NCBI RefSeq assembly: GCF_947179515.1
Contig: NC_067473.1
Span: 103,232,282 to 103,296,281 of the forward strand
Direction: 5' to 3'
Length of the DNA stretch: 64,000 bases
DNA from: Apodemus sylvaticus
Lineage: Eukaryota; Chordata; Mammalia; Rodentia; Muridae
Shown here: positions 54,168 through 64,000 of the stretch, piece after piece
How the letters are laid out: every line of letters begins with the position of its first letter
Position numbering within the stretch: the stretch's first letter is position 1
The notes under the pieces: model-generated
What the model saw: the letters and a program-made list of their open reading frames with translations, nothing else
What the model was told of the DNA's origin: nothing
The model's database searches: none
Translations under genes and position numbers: made by a program

Positions 54168-54868
54168 AGACAGCAGGTGTTGGTGAGGATGTGGAGAAAG
54201 AGGAACACTCCTCCACTGCTGGTGGGGTTGCAAATTGGTACAACCACTATGGAAATCAGTCTGGCGGTTCCTCAGAAAACTGGGCACCTCACTTCCAGAA
54301 GATCCTGCTATACCACTCCTGGGCATATACCCAGAGGATTCCCCAGCATGTAATAAGGATACATGCTCTACTATGTTCATAGCAGCCCTATTTATAATTG
54401 CCAGAAGCTGGAAAGAACCCAGGTATCCCTCAACAGAAGAGTGGATGCAAAAAATGTGGTATATCTACACAATGGAGTACTATTCAGCCATTAGAAACAA
54501 TGAATTCATGAGATTCTTAGGCAAATGGATGGAGCTAGAGAACATCATACTAAGTGAGGTAACCCAGACTCTAAAGGCGAATCATGGTATGCACTCACTA
54601 ATAAGTGGATATTAACCTAGAAAACTGGAATACCCAAAACATAATCCACACATCAAATGAGGCACAAGAAGAAAGGAGGAGTGGCCCCCTGTTCTGGAAA
54701 GACTCAGTGAAGCAGTATTTGGCAAAACCAGAATGGGGAAGTGGGAAGGGGTGGGTGGGAGGACAGGGGGAGAGAAGAGGGCTTATGGGACTTTTGGGGA
54801 GTGGGGGGCTAGAAAAGGGGAAATCATTTGAAATGTAAATAAAAAATGTATCGAATATAAAAAAAAAG
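54168..54868 (+). mobile_element. 5'-truncated LINE-1, plus strand, 13-bp target-site duplication
   Basis: Starts at AGACAGCAGGTGTTGG in ORF2. The readable C-terminus is at 54235-54615 (FLRKLGTSLPEDPAIPLLGI). The 3'UTR has a guanine-rich tract, and the tail reads TTTGAAATGTAAATAAAAAATG. GAAAGCAGAATGG (54155-54167) and GAAACCAGAATGG (54869-54881) differ at one base. The short divergence suggests a fairly young insertion. Confidence 0.96.
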
Positions 54869-54884
54869 GGAAACCAGAATGGGA

Positions 54885-57835
54885 AAACATAATATGTGTA
54901 AAACTAACTAACTTGCCAACCAAACCAAACAGAATCACATACATTAGCTGCCATCAGAGAGTGTTTTTAGGAAACCCTACCCCCATGTCACTGGCTGGGA
55001 CTGAATTCTTGACTCACACTTGTTTCAGGAGAGGCTAGAATGTCTTCTCTGGTCATGGCCTATGGATAGAGATAACACCTGAGCGTTTTGTTCCTGATCC
55101 CAGTAGCAACAAGAGAACCTAAAAAGAAAGGCTGATGAAGATTCCCGCTTGAGGTACCTGTTAACTTGCTGTATTGTCTTTTCATCCACTCCTACTCCCC
55201 GCAGACCTTTTCTCTCCTATCACAGGGATTCCAGTACTGACTGGAATTACATTTGCCTGAACTCTACATGTTCACACTGACGAACTGATGGCATGTTAGC
55301 TCATGTCATGTCTGTGCAAAGCAATTAAACAGTTAACTAGTAGAATGGACTAAAACTGAACTCAAAAGTATGCATTTCAGACTTCACACAGCTTAAAAAA
55401 GAGCTTGGTTCTGAAGCTACAGTGGTAAATATCAACCCTGGGAAAAGCAACCCAGGAAAGAGAGGTTAGCAGAGGACAGCCATAGCCTGTGTCCTCCATG
55501 TTCCTTTTGTGTTACATGCTGTCCAGTTTCTGTCAAATCCTTCCACCATTGTGTCACCTAGCTAAGCTTACCTGCCTGACATCAAAGTCTCGGAAAGCTC
55601 ACATGGTCCATTAACCAAAACACACTGTCTTTACTTAGAACACACTGGGAGCATAGAGATGGCTACTGGATCTCCAAGGACTCTGGCTTGACCACAGGTA
55701 CATGGTTACAGGGACAGTGATATGGGGACTTACCCATTCAACTAGTTCCCAAACTTACTATCAAAGCCATACTTACAGAACAGTTCAGACAGATGTCTTT
55801 TCTCCCTGGGTCTGATTTCATGAGTGTAGTAAGTGAGTAGGTTGGACTTGATGATACCAATTTCATCCTCCACTGGACACCATCTTCATTGTATGTCAGT
55901 CATCACTCAGCTATTCTAAGCACACAGAATGCAAAAAGTTGCTATCTGTAGGATCGGCTAACAAAATGAGCCTAGGTAATGCCTAAATCTTTTTCAGTTT
56001 GGAAAATTCATATTTTCAGGGGCTGTGTAATTGCCTATCATCTTCCTTGGTCTGCTGGCTCCATCTTTATTTTCTTCATCCCAAAAAATTACATCAGAGA
56101 CCGAAGAGCTGAGAGGTCTTCTTTTGATCACTCAAAAGTATGTAATTTGTGAATAATACTTCATTATGTTCACTTATAACTTATTTACATCCTGTTTTAT
56201 TCTGTTTTTGAGAACTCACTTCTTAGTTCATTTAGCACTTATTTTCCTTGACTCAAGATAGGGTACTTACCTGCAATAAAGGTTTCTGTAAAGTTCATCA
56301 AATTGATTTTTGAATATATTGTTTATTTTTCTTTGATACATTTTTTCCTGTTAACTTTATAAATTAAACTTTTACTTTGTAAGGAACAGTTTATGTTTAT
56401 AGAGAAAATGCTATAACTTTTATTTAATTAAATACAAGAGCAGGGATTTATGATCATCGGTGGGGGCCACAGTTTGTTTAAGACCACGATGAACAATTTT
56501 ATTAACCACGTACTGAACATCACCATTATGATCCTGTTAGTGGGAATGTTTTACGAGTTCCTTAGCAATAGTAAATACATAAGCATAGTTTACTGTTGCG
56601 ATTAAATAAACTGAAACACACTGCTTATCTGGCTTTTTTATGGAACACATAACCCTTATTGTGGCGCATAGTAAACAGGTATAAATTATGAACTATTCAA
56701 TTTAAGGTTCATGATTAAATGTTTACCAACCAATATTTTTACTTTGCTTACATGTTGGATTAACATCAGTATTATCAGCAATAAGGGAGTTGGTAGATGC
56801 AGAATGAAGTATTTCACAGCTTAGGATGAGGATGTAACATTTTCTAGATTCCTGTATCATTCCATAAGGGAAAAGAAGATGGGCTCTTCATATTCCAGAG
56901 GCAGGAACAAACCACTGCTCAGAATTTTAGCTAGTAGAAAATTGATAGGAAACAAGTCTCAAGATCGAATGTGTCTGTTAGAATATAGGATTATAAATAA
57001 ATTTTCAGTGATTGCCTTCTTTACTCTTTGTGTTAAGTGTTCAAGGCAGGTTGATCTGATAAATTAATTTGATATCTTCTTATAATATCTAGACTGGCAA
57101 GGAGAAACTCAACACAAAGGGAGAACTTTATGTTACAGTATTTACTACCCTTGTCTGCTATGAATATACTTTTCTGTTCTGCTCACATGGGGTTTGCTGA
57201 TGAGATTTTCTTAATCCAAAGATATGTGAGTGGTATAATGTTCACTTCACCACAGTGGAGCCTTTAAGGGTCATTGTGATACTTTGCCAACATCTCCTCC
57301 TGCTGACTGAAGCTTGGCATATTTCAGATGGGCTTCTTAGTCTGGGTCCAAGAAAAAAACATAATGTGGAGAAAAACTACAGATAACCTGCACAGGACAG
57401 GTGACATAACCAGACACAAGGTTTTGCTGTGAATGTCACAGGTTTGAGCATGTTGACTCCTGCAGAGTAACTGAGCCTAAGCTTTAGAGATCCACTGGGC
57501 AATGTGGGAAAATGTCTGATGTGTTCCATATTGGTGTGGGTTAAAGGAGAAGCAATGAAACTGTATTAACAAGGAGTTAATTATGCAATAAATTATGGGG
57601 CAATCTTAAAGAAGGTCTATGTTCAAGCCCTGCAAACAGAAGACTTCATAGTAGCTGGGGTAATATTGGAATGCTAACGAAACTGTAAACCCTATCACAA
57701 ACTTATAAGGTGGGACTGATTGTTATGGAGACAATTCTCCCCCCTCCCTTCATCCCTTTCCCTTCATCCCCCCCCCCTTTTTCTCTCTATATGTGTGTCT
57801 GAATATGTTGTATATAAGCACTGTGTGTTTGTGTG
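54885..57835. other. No gene; unassigned DNA with a CpG-retaining block
   Basis: Nearly 3 kb without a repeat I recognise. At 56430-56830 the sequence keeps CpG in AT-rich context (ATCATCGGTGG, CCACGATGAAC, AACCACGTACTG, TTTACGAG, GTTGCGATTAAAT, GTGGCGCATAG). This is the strongest visual candidate for conserved noncoding sequence in the window. Nothing indicates an exon. Confidence 0.4.
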
Positions 57836-57839
57836 CTTC

Positions 57840-58105
57840 TGGAGGTCAGAGGGAGTTGCCAGGGTTTCCCTTGTTCCTCTTCTCTTCCTCAGAGAAGAAT
57901 GTTTCACTGAACCTGAAGCTAGGCTGGCAGCCAAGAACTTCTAGAACTCTTCTTATCTGTGCACACCCACAGTGTTAGGATTACAGGCATGTGTGGACGG
58001 GCTATGCTGGCTAATTATGATGTTGGGGGATTTGAACTCAGGTCCTTATGCTTGCACAGCAATTATCCACAAAACCATCTTCCCAGTCTCTATAATGCTA
58101 TTGCA
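57840..58105 (-). mobile_element. B4 SINE, minus strand
   Basis: CACTGAACCTGAAGCTAGGC, 'ggctggcagccaagaactt', GTGTTAGGATTACAGGCATG, then TTTGAACTCAGGTCCTTATG and CATCTTCCCAGTC. The reversed B1-like body followed by the ID-like head marks B4. Confidence 0.82.
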
Positions 58106-58109
58106 GTGA

Positions 58110-58790
58110 GAGAATCTTTTAATCAGTGTTACCTTTTCTATACCCAGGATAATTCGTTCCTGGAGAATTAACTTCCTGAGGGAAGGGCTATGATTCTAGA
58201 TCTTACTTTTTATCTTGGGAATTTTGCACTTTATTTGAACATGGTGTGGAAAGTCATGGTAGTAAATATTTGGAAAGTAAGACCCCCTGTACTCTTTCCT
58301 ACCATACTTACATGGGCGAGAAAATGCTGTGTACAGGTTCTACAGGGGGATGCCTGGATGGGGAGATAGAAGGAGAAAGGAATGTCTAGTTTCAAAATTC
58401 CAGTGGGACACTGTTGTTACATTTTAGAAGTGTATGTTTGCAAGTTAGGACTAACAGCAAAAAGATTTCTTTAACCTTCTGCACTGGGGCACATCTGGGC
58501 TTGCAGTCTCCTTTGTCTATCTACACTTTCATTCCTCTCAAGCTGTCCATTTACATTGTTGAGCTTTTCATAGGCTGTTGTAATTAACCTCTTTCTCAAA
58601 ATCCTTATAGATTTTTTTCTGCTTATAGATGAATGACACACACACAGCTGACAGATGTGTAAGAAAGAACGGAGAATGTTCTAGAAGTTCTCAGGCCTTG
58701 GGGTAGGCAGCACAGCAGAAATAAGAGTTTGTTTCAATAAGGAAGAAGGCAGGAACCAGTCTTAAACAGTACTAAAAAGCCTACAATTAC
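58110..58790. other. No gene; unassigned DNA
   Basis: No supported feature. Confidence 0.35.
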
Positions 58791-58796
58791 AAACAC

Positions 58797-58935
58797 CACA
58801 GACAGACAGACAGACAGACAGACACACACACACAATTGATGATAGATAACAGACAGATAATAGACATACATACAGACAGATATATTAGATAAAATATGAT
58901 AGATATCTAGATGGTAGATAGGTAGGTAGACACGA
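58797..58935. repeat. (GACA)n, (CA)n and degenerate (GATA)n microsatellite
   Basis: About seven GACA units, a short CA run, then about 90 bases of degenerate AGAT/ACAT units. Confidence 0.92.
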
Positions 58936-58939
58936 TATG

Positions 58940-59628
58940 CTGTCATAAGCACAATAGTATGTCTTCTGAGTCTGTCCTGGCTGTGGTTCCAGTTTCCTGC
59001 AGGTACGCTTACTATTACTGACAGGAAAGCACAGTCCTCAGTCATGACTCAGTACTTTAGAAAGTATTCTGGACTCAGCTGTTCTCCAAAGTTTTCTCTC
59101 TTTCTTAATTACTAAAACTAATCTCCTTCTGCCATCCTTCTCACAGGATCACTGCTTCAACAAGCCTCTTGAGTCCTCCAAAACTCTGGCTGACCATGGT
59201 TGGATGTTACTGGTTAGGAGCTGCACATGGGAACAAGGCTTCACACAGGGCGTGCAACTCTACTGTGTGTTAGGTTGGCCATAGGTATATGCATCGACTC
59301 TGATGCTCTGTCCTCTGCAGTTAACATGGGCTTAGGCACCCCTGCAACAGGAACTGCTCTGTTAAGGTTGTTTAGGCAAGGCAGAAGAGTGTTCAGTGAA
59401 ACTGCTCAGTGGGCTGGTTCCTTAGCAATGGAGTATGATTTAATTACTGTGCATTTGCACTAGTGAGCAAAGGACAATCAAGCTTCTTCTGAGATTACCA
59501 AAGATACTAATTGAGTTCAGTTTAGTATTAAAATCATATTTTAAAAATAGTCGAAACATGCTTTTATTTAGAATTGCCATTTTCTTGGTTTTTGAAAATA
59601 TTTCATCATTTTTGAGATCATAATATGT
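58940..59628. other. No gene; unassigned DNA
   Basis: A 78-residue plus-strand frame (59227-59463) has no recognised domain. No repeat identified. Confidence 0.35.
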
Positions 59629-59631
59629 ACT

Positions 59632-60030
59632 GGCTAGTTTTGTGTGTCAACTTGACACGGGCTGGAGTTATCACAGAGAAAGGAGCTTCAGTTTGGGAAG
59701 TGCCTCCATGAGATCCAGCTGTGGGGCATTTTCTCAATTAGTGATCAAGTGGTGAGGGCCCCTTGTAGGTGGCTCCACCTTTGGGCTGGTGCTCTTGGGT
59801 TCTATAAGAGAGCAAGCAGGCTGAGCAAGCCAGGGGAAGCAATCCAGGAAGAAACATCCCTCCATGGCCTCTGCATCAGCTCCTGCTTCCTGACCTGCTT
59901 GAGTTCCAGTCCTGACTTCCTTTAGTGATGAACTGCAATGTGGAAGTGTAAGCTCAATAAACCCTTTCCTCCCCAACTTGCTTCTTGGTTATGATGTTTG
60001 TGCAGGAATAAGAAACCCTGACTAAGACAT
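59632..60030 (+). mobile_element. Rodent medium-reiterated repeat (URR1-like), plus strand, well preserved
   Basis: CTGGCTAGTTTTGTGTGTCAAC, TTGACACGGGCTGGAGTTATC, 'agatccagctgtggggcattttctcaattagtgatcaag', GAGCAAGCCAGGGGAAGC, 'cctccatggcctctgcatcagctcctgc', GTGTAAGCTCAATAAACCC, and the end GAATAAGAAACCCTGACTAAG. The ends read as rough inverse of the copy at 48108. It is short for an autonomous element and has no coding capacity. Confidence 0.78.
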
Positions 60031-60189
60031 AATATAACTACAACACAGTCTCAGCAATCTCCCCAATTTTTGTCTCTTAGTTTTTCTATCCCTTCTTCAG
60101 GAATGTTCCTTGAGCTTTAGCTGCAGGAGTTGTTTTGTAGAATAATCCATTAGGACTGGGCTCCACAACTCTGCATTTTGATTGGTAAT

Positions 60190-60331
60190 GATTTAAAAGA
60201 TCCCAGGATGTTGAGATGGCTCAACAGGTAAAGTTAATTGCATCCAAACCTAATAACTAGCATTCCATCCCTGGAGCCAAGGTGGTGGGAGGAGAGAACC
60301 AATTTCCAGAAGCTGTTACCTGACTTACAGA

Positions 60332-60380
<49 letters not shown>

Positions 60381-60385
60381 GACAC

Positions 60386-60438
<53 letters not shown>

Positions 60439-60440
60439 CA

Positions 60441-60500
<60 letters not shown>
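60190..60500 (+). mobile_element. tRNA-derived SINE (B4/RSINE1-like) with long microsatellite tail
   Basis: Head GTTGAGATGGCTCAACAGGTAAAG, 'ccaaacctaataactagcattccatccctgg', GGTGGGAGGAGAGAACCAATT and CTGACTTACAG lead directly into a CA-rich tail. Confidence 0.72.
60333..60496. repeat. (CA)n(GA)n(GACA)n(CA)n compound microsatellite
   Basis: CA run 60333-60373, short GA run 60385-60402, about eight GACA units to 60436, and a second CA run to 60496. It grew from the SINE tail. Confidence 0.97.
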
Positions 60501-60504
60501 TAAT

Positions 60505-61635
60505 TAATCACTAAAATATCCATGCTCTTAGTCTCAAAAGTGTCCATACTCTAATTTATTTCTATATGTGTTTTAATTTATTATTCCTCCTAAAGTTCTT
60601 TTCTTTATTTTAAAAAAGACAACCATATTTATTTTTGTTACTGTTTTACCTTTCTCCTTTTATTTCGTTGTCTATTTTTCCTTCTCCTCCTCTTGTTTTT
60701 GACAGTTTTGGGAGGCATGTGTAATTATGAAAGGAAGTGAGCTGGTGGGATTCATTTGAGAGTCATTCTGGGAGGACTTCTAATGTATGAGTACTTATGC
60801 CAGATGCAAAAATTGTAAAATAAACTTAAAAATATTAACCAGTTTCTAATTAATCCATGTCAGTTTTTCAATTATAAGAGAACTTTTATAACCCCTGTCA
60901 CATTTCCATGACATTTATATGGCTCAAAACACATTTTAAGTTTGAATTATCATTTGAGGCCCACAAGGTAGTGTTTTATTTATCTTATATTATATTTGAA
61001 AATTAGATTTGATTCATGGTGATTTTTCTGGAATGATCTTTCAGTGTTGCAGAGAAGTTTCCTTAGTGAGGGATGAGAAGTGAGGGTAAGGACAAATATT
61101 TGGAGTGCAATTAGATATTATATTAGTGTAGTAACATGGCAGATTATGGTATAAAAATATAAGAAATATTTAAATTTTAGATTTGAGTATCATCTGGTCT
61201 AATGTTTTTCTCGCTTTATTTGTTAGTTGAAACTTACATTTTTCTCTGTTCAGGATGATAACATCTCATATATATTCCTGCAACCAATGTAAAGCAAAAA
61301 GAGGAAACTAACTGGACAGAGTTGTTCTCTGAGCCCCACATGTACATTGAGCCAAATGCACCCCCTCTAACCCTACACACATGAGAACACACACTAATAA
61401 TAAATAGAAAACATTAAAAATGTGACATCTCACATTTATAAATTTAAGTGATAGAAGGGATAGATTTACGCTACAAACTGTTGTTTTTCTTATAATACAA
61501 GAGAATTATCAGTTTTTCAGCTTTGATTGAAATAGAGACATTATCAAAGATTTCACTGTAAGTCCAGATAACCCCATCTGGGATAGAAAAGAAATTATTG
61601 AATTGTCATAAAGTCATCAGCACAGAAGTATTTTT
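60505..61635. other. No gene; unassigned AT-rich DNA, possible SINE tail near 61300
   Basis: 61310-61430 ('gttgttctctgagccccacatgtac', then CACACATGAGAACACACAC and 'taataataaatag') resembles the 3' half of a B4/RSINE1-like element. The rest is unassigned. Confidence 0.4.
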
Positions 61636-61639
61636 TCAG

Positions 61640-63740
61640 GATAGACCACCATTAGTACAGTCACTAAAATCAATAATTAATAAATGGGGCCTCATGTTTC
61701 TGTATGGTGAAGGACACCATAATTTGGAGAAAGCAGTAGAGTAGAGAGTGGGAAAATTTTTCACTACCTACACATCCAATGGAGAGATAATATCTAAACT
61801 GTATAAAGAACTCAAAGAACTGGACATCAGGAAAACAAATTAAAAATTGGGATATAGATACAAACAGAGGAACCTCAAAGGGAGATACACAAATTTGAGA
61901 AATAAAGAAATGTTTAACATCCTTAGTCATCAGGGAAATGACAATCAAAACTACCTTGGGACTTCATTTTATTCCAGTCAGAATAGACAAAACCAATAAA
62001 ACAGATAAAACACATGCTGGTGAGGATGTGGAGTGAGTGGACACTCATCCATTGCTAGTGGGAGTGCAAACTTGTACAGACACTATGAAAATATGTTTGA
62101 AATTTCCTCAGAAGGCAAAAAAGAGATTGACCTCGAGATCCAGCCATGCCACTCTTGGACCCAAAGGATTCTACATCCTACTACAGAGACACTCGACTAT
62201 GTACATTGCTGCTCTGTTTATAATAGCTATGAATTGTAAAAGGCCTCAGTCGATGAATGGATAAAGAAAATGGTACATTTATACAATGGAATGTTGATTG
62301 TTACAAAATGAAATCATGAAATTCTTAGATAAATGAAAATAGAAAATCTCATCCTGAGTGAAGTAACCCAGATCCCCAAAGACAAATACAACATGTATTT
62401 GCTTATATCTGGATGTTAGCTGTTAAGTTTTGTAAGTAAACTACAATCCATTTAACTAGTGAGTTTAGGTAGCAAGGGGGAGAGAAGGTTCTCCCTGGGG
62501 GGAAACAATAGTTATGGACACATGGCGGGTGGGGTGCTGGAGTGGAGAGATCAAGTGTGAAGGAGTGGGGAAGAGGAAGATAAGGAAGGAGATCAGAAAA
62601 GGGACAGCTAAAACTATGAACCGTTAGAGAGGAAATATGGAAACCTAATACAGTATAAGCTTCCTAAAATAAATACATCTATAAAGGTGATCTAAATGAA
62701 ATTAACAAATAACAGAGCAGGCAGAGCCACAACTGGATGCCTCATTGCCAGGAATGGGTTACATATAATCAAGTTCTTGGCCCAAGTAGCCCCTCATGGG
62801 GACCCCACACAACACGGGATGTTGTTAAGGATAATAGTTGCTCTTCACAAACTGGCAGTAAGGGCTTATTGCTGAAGACAATGCATACCTAACTCATTGA
62901 ACAGGGAGAAGTTGAGCATGTGCCTATCTGGAGCTTTTACCACTACTGACTAGTGTTCATGCTTCCTGGAAAGTACTTTGCATGCTACCAAAAGAGAAAA
63001 GTAAATCTTAACTCAGCTGCAAACTCTTTGCATTACAAAGATGGCCTGCCTGCAAGATGTCACAGGGCAATAATCACACAAAGCTTATGGGAGGAATCAA
63101 GCAATATGTGATTGGATTTTGGGCCCACGTTATGAGGTGAAACCCTGCCTAATGTGGCTCAGGTGGCCAAGAACCAGAGACCAAATAGGCAAGGGAACTA
63201 GAGGAAAACCATATATTAGTCTTCTCCTAATAGGTTGCATCCATAAAATGACTCCTAATGACGCTCTTATATACTCATAGATCATTGCTTTGCTCTGTTA
63301 TCATCAGAGGTGCGTACAAATGCAGAGACCCACAGCCAGACAATGTGCAGAGAATGAGAGAACTTGGAATGTTCAGTTCTAAATAGGATGTCTCTATCAA
63401 ATTCTTCCTTTTAGGGTCCAGGGAACCATGTGTGTAGAGGAAAATGCACGAAGATTTTAAGATCTATGGAGGATATACCAAACCAAAGCAAGCCAACCAA
63501 TCAACCAACCAACCAACGAACCAAACAACTGACCAACCAACCAAAATAAAAGACAGCAAACAAACCTTCTTCTAAACAAAGCAGGACCAACACCCCCTTC
63601 CTTAATGCAAAATCTATCTCCAGTTGTTAACCACTTGCAAATGAAATATTTATTCTCTGCAGTAGACTCTCGCTGGAAATACAAACCACTCTTAAGGTTA
63701 ATTTCCATACCCAGTGTAGAGGGTCCATATTAGACAAATA
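61640..63740 (+). mobile_element. LINE-1 (Lx-type): ORF2 C-terminal region and long 3'UTR
   Basis: ORF2 sequence from about 61640 ('aataaatggggcctcatg', CTGTATAAAGAACTCAAAGAAC, CATCAGGGAAATGACAATC) to the C-terminus near 62400. The 3'UTR includes TATGGAAACCTAATACAG, 'cctatctggagcttttaccactactgac', CAAGATGTCACAGGGCAATAATC, CATCATCAGAGG-like and 'tctctatcaaattcttcc' blocks, and after a CCAA array CAGGACCAACACC and 'aaaccactcttaagg'. All frames are broken. Confidence 0.85.
63478..63545. repeat. (CCAA)n microsatellite inside L1 3'UTR
   Basis: Imperfect ACCA/CCAA units. The minus-strand frame across it reads LVGQLFGSLVGWLIGW and is not a gene. Confidence 0.92.
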
Positions 63741-63744
63741 TGCA

Positions 63745-64000
63745 ATAAAGCAAGTAAGCCATTTTACTTTTAACAGTACTGATTCATAATATACCAATAT
63801 ATGTGCACAAAGATTTCAAGTTACTAAAATGTAGTCTTCTTTACTAAACATAGATGAGCTTGCTATTTTGAAACTTTAGACTCTATTTATATAAAAGTTT
63901 CTCTCATCTGTATTTTCAAATATATGGCATGTATTCTTTTAATCAATATTGAACAACTTAAATATACACATGGTATAGCATTTAAATAAATAGTACTTGT
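63745..64000. other. No feature seen
   Basis: AT-rich sequence to the window edge with no recognised repeat or gene. Confidence 0.4.

Noticed and set aside
53371..54868. Classical single-L1 twin priming as an explanation of the inverted L1 pair
   Set aside because: Both arms contain the same 3' end with its own tail, and the plus arm has its own target-site duplication. Twin priming gives non-overlapping parts of one L1.
60190..60330. tRNA-like A and B box words
   Set aside because: These belong to the head of a tRNA-derived SINE. The same applies to the B3 and B4 heads elsewhere; no cloverleaf tRNA gene was found.
60234..60547. VCVCVC and THTHTH frames on both strands
   Set aside because: CA and GACA microsatellite translation.

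Overview
The window is nuclear DNA of a murine rodent, most like Mus. The evidence is the repeat content: B1 SINEs whose body reads TTTCTGAGTTCGAGGCC, B3 and B4 SINEs, mouse-type LINE-1 ORF2 and 3'UTR sequence of several ages, Lx-type LINE-1 3' ends, an ERVK-like LTR, long CA/GT and tetranucleotide arrays, and old mammalian L2, MIR and L1M relics. Apodemus or another close murine cannot be excluded. I found no exon, open protein-coding gene, tRNA, rRNA, operon or CRISPR array. Long open frames are LINE-1 remnants or low-complexity repeats. Repeat family names are assigned from memory of consensus sequences without a database search; class and strand are more reliable than subfamily.

Layout. 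1-9.9 kb: unassigned DNA with Lx-type L1 3' ends, a B1 with a clean target-site duplication, a nested stack of repeats (5.2-6.0 kb), an L2 relic carrying an old B1, and an L1 3' end. 9.9-18.5 kb: two L1s head to head, a near-full-length dead copy on the minus strand and an internally deleted copy on the plus strand. 18.6-27.1 kb: a rodent medium-reiterated repeat split by a B1, a B4-like SINE and a hexanucleotide array; a GT/GC array; unassigned DNA; and a 954-bp solo LTR. 27.5-33.5 kb: L1 remnants, a B1 with a 265-bp AAAG-type tail, and an L1/B1 opposed chimera inside one target-site duplication. 34-53 kb: sparser, with B3, B4, L1M and MIR relics, a 178-bp local duplication, and stretches that may be conserved noncoding DNA. 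53-64 kb: a pair of inverted L1 3' ends, unassigned DNA with a CpG-retaining block at 56.4-56.8 kb, compound microsatellites, and an Lx-type L1 end.

No genes act together here; the window records successive retrotransposition. The most informative events are the opposed L1/B1 insertion at 32950-33489, the solo LTR at 26180-27133, the head-to-head L1 pair, and the unexplained 178-bp direct repeat at 38.3 and 39.8 kb. I found nothing that looks like a new biological system.
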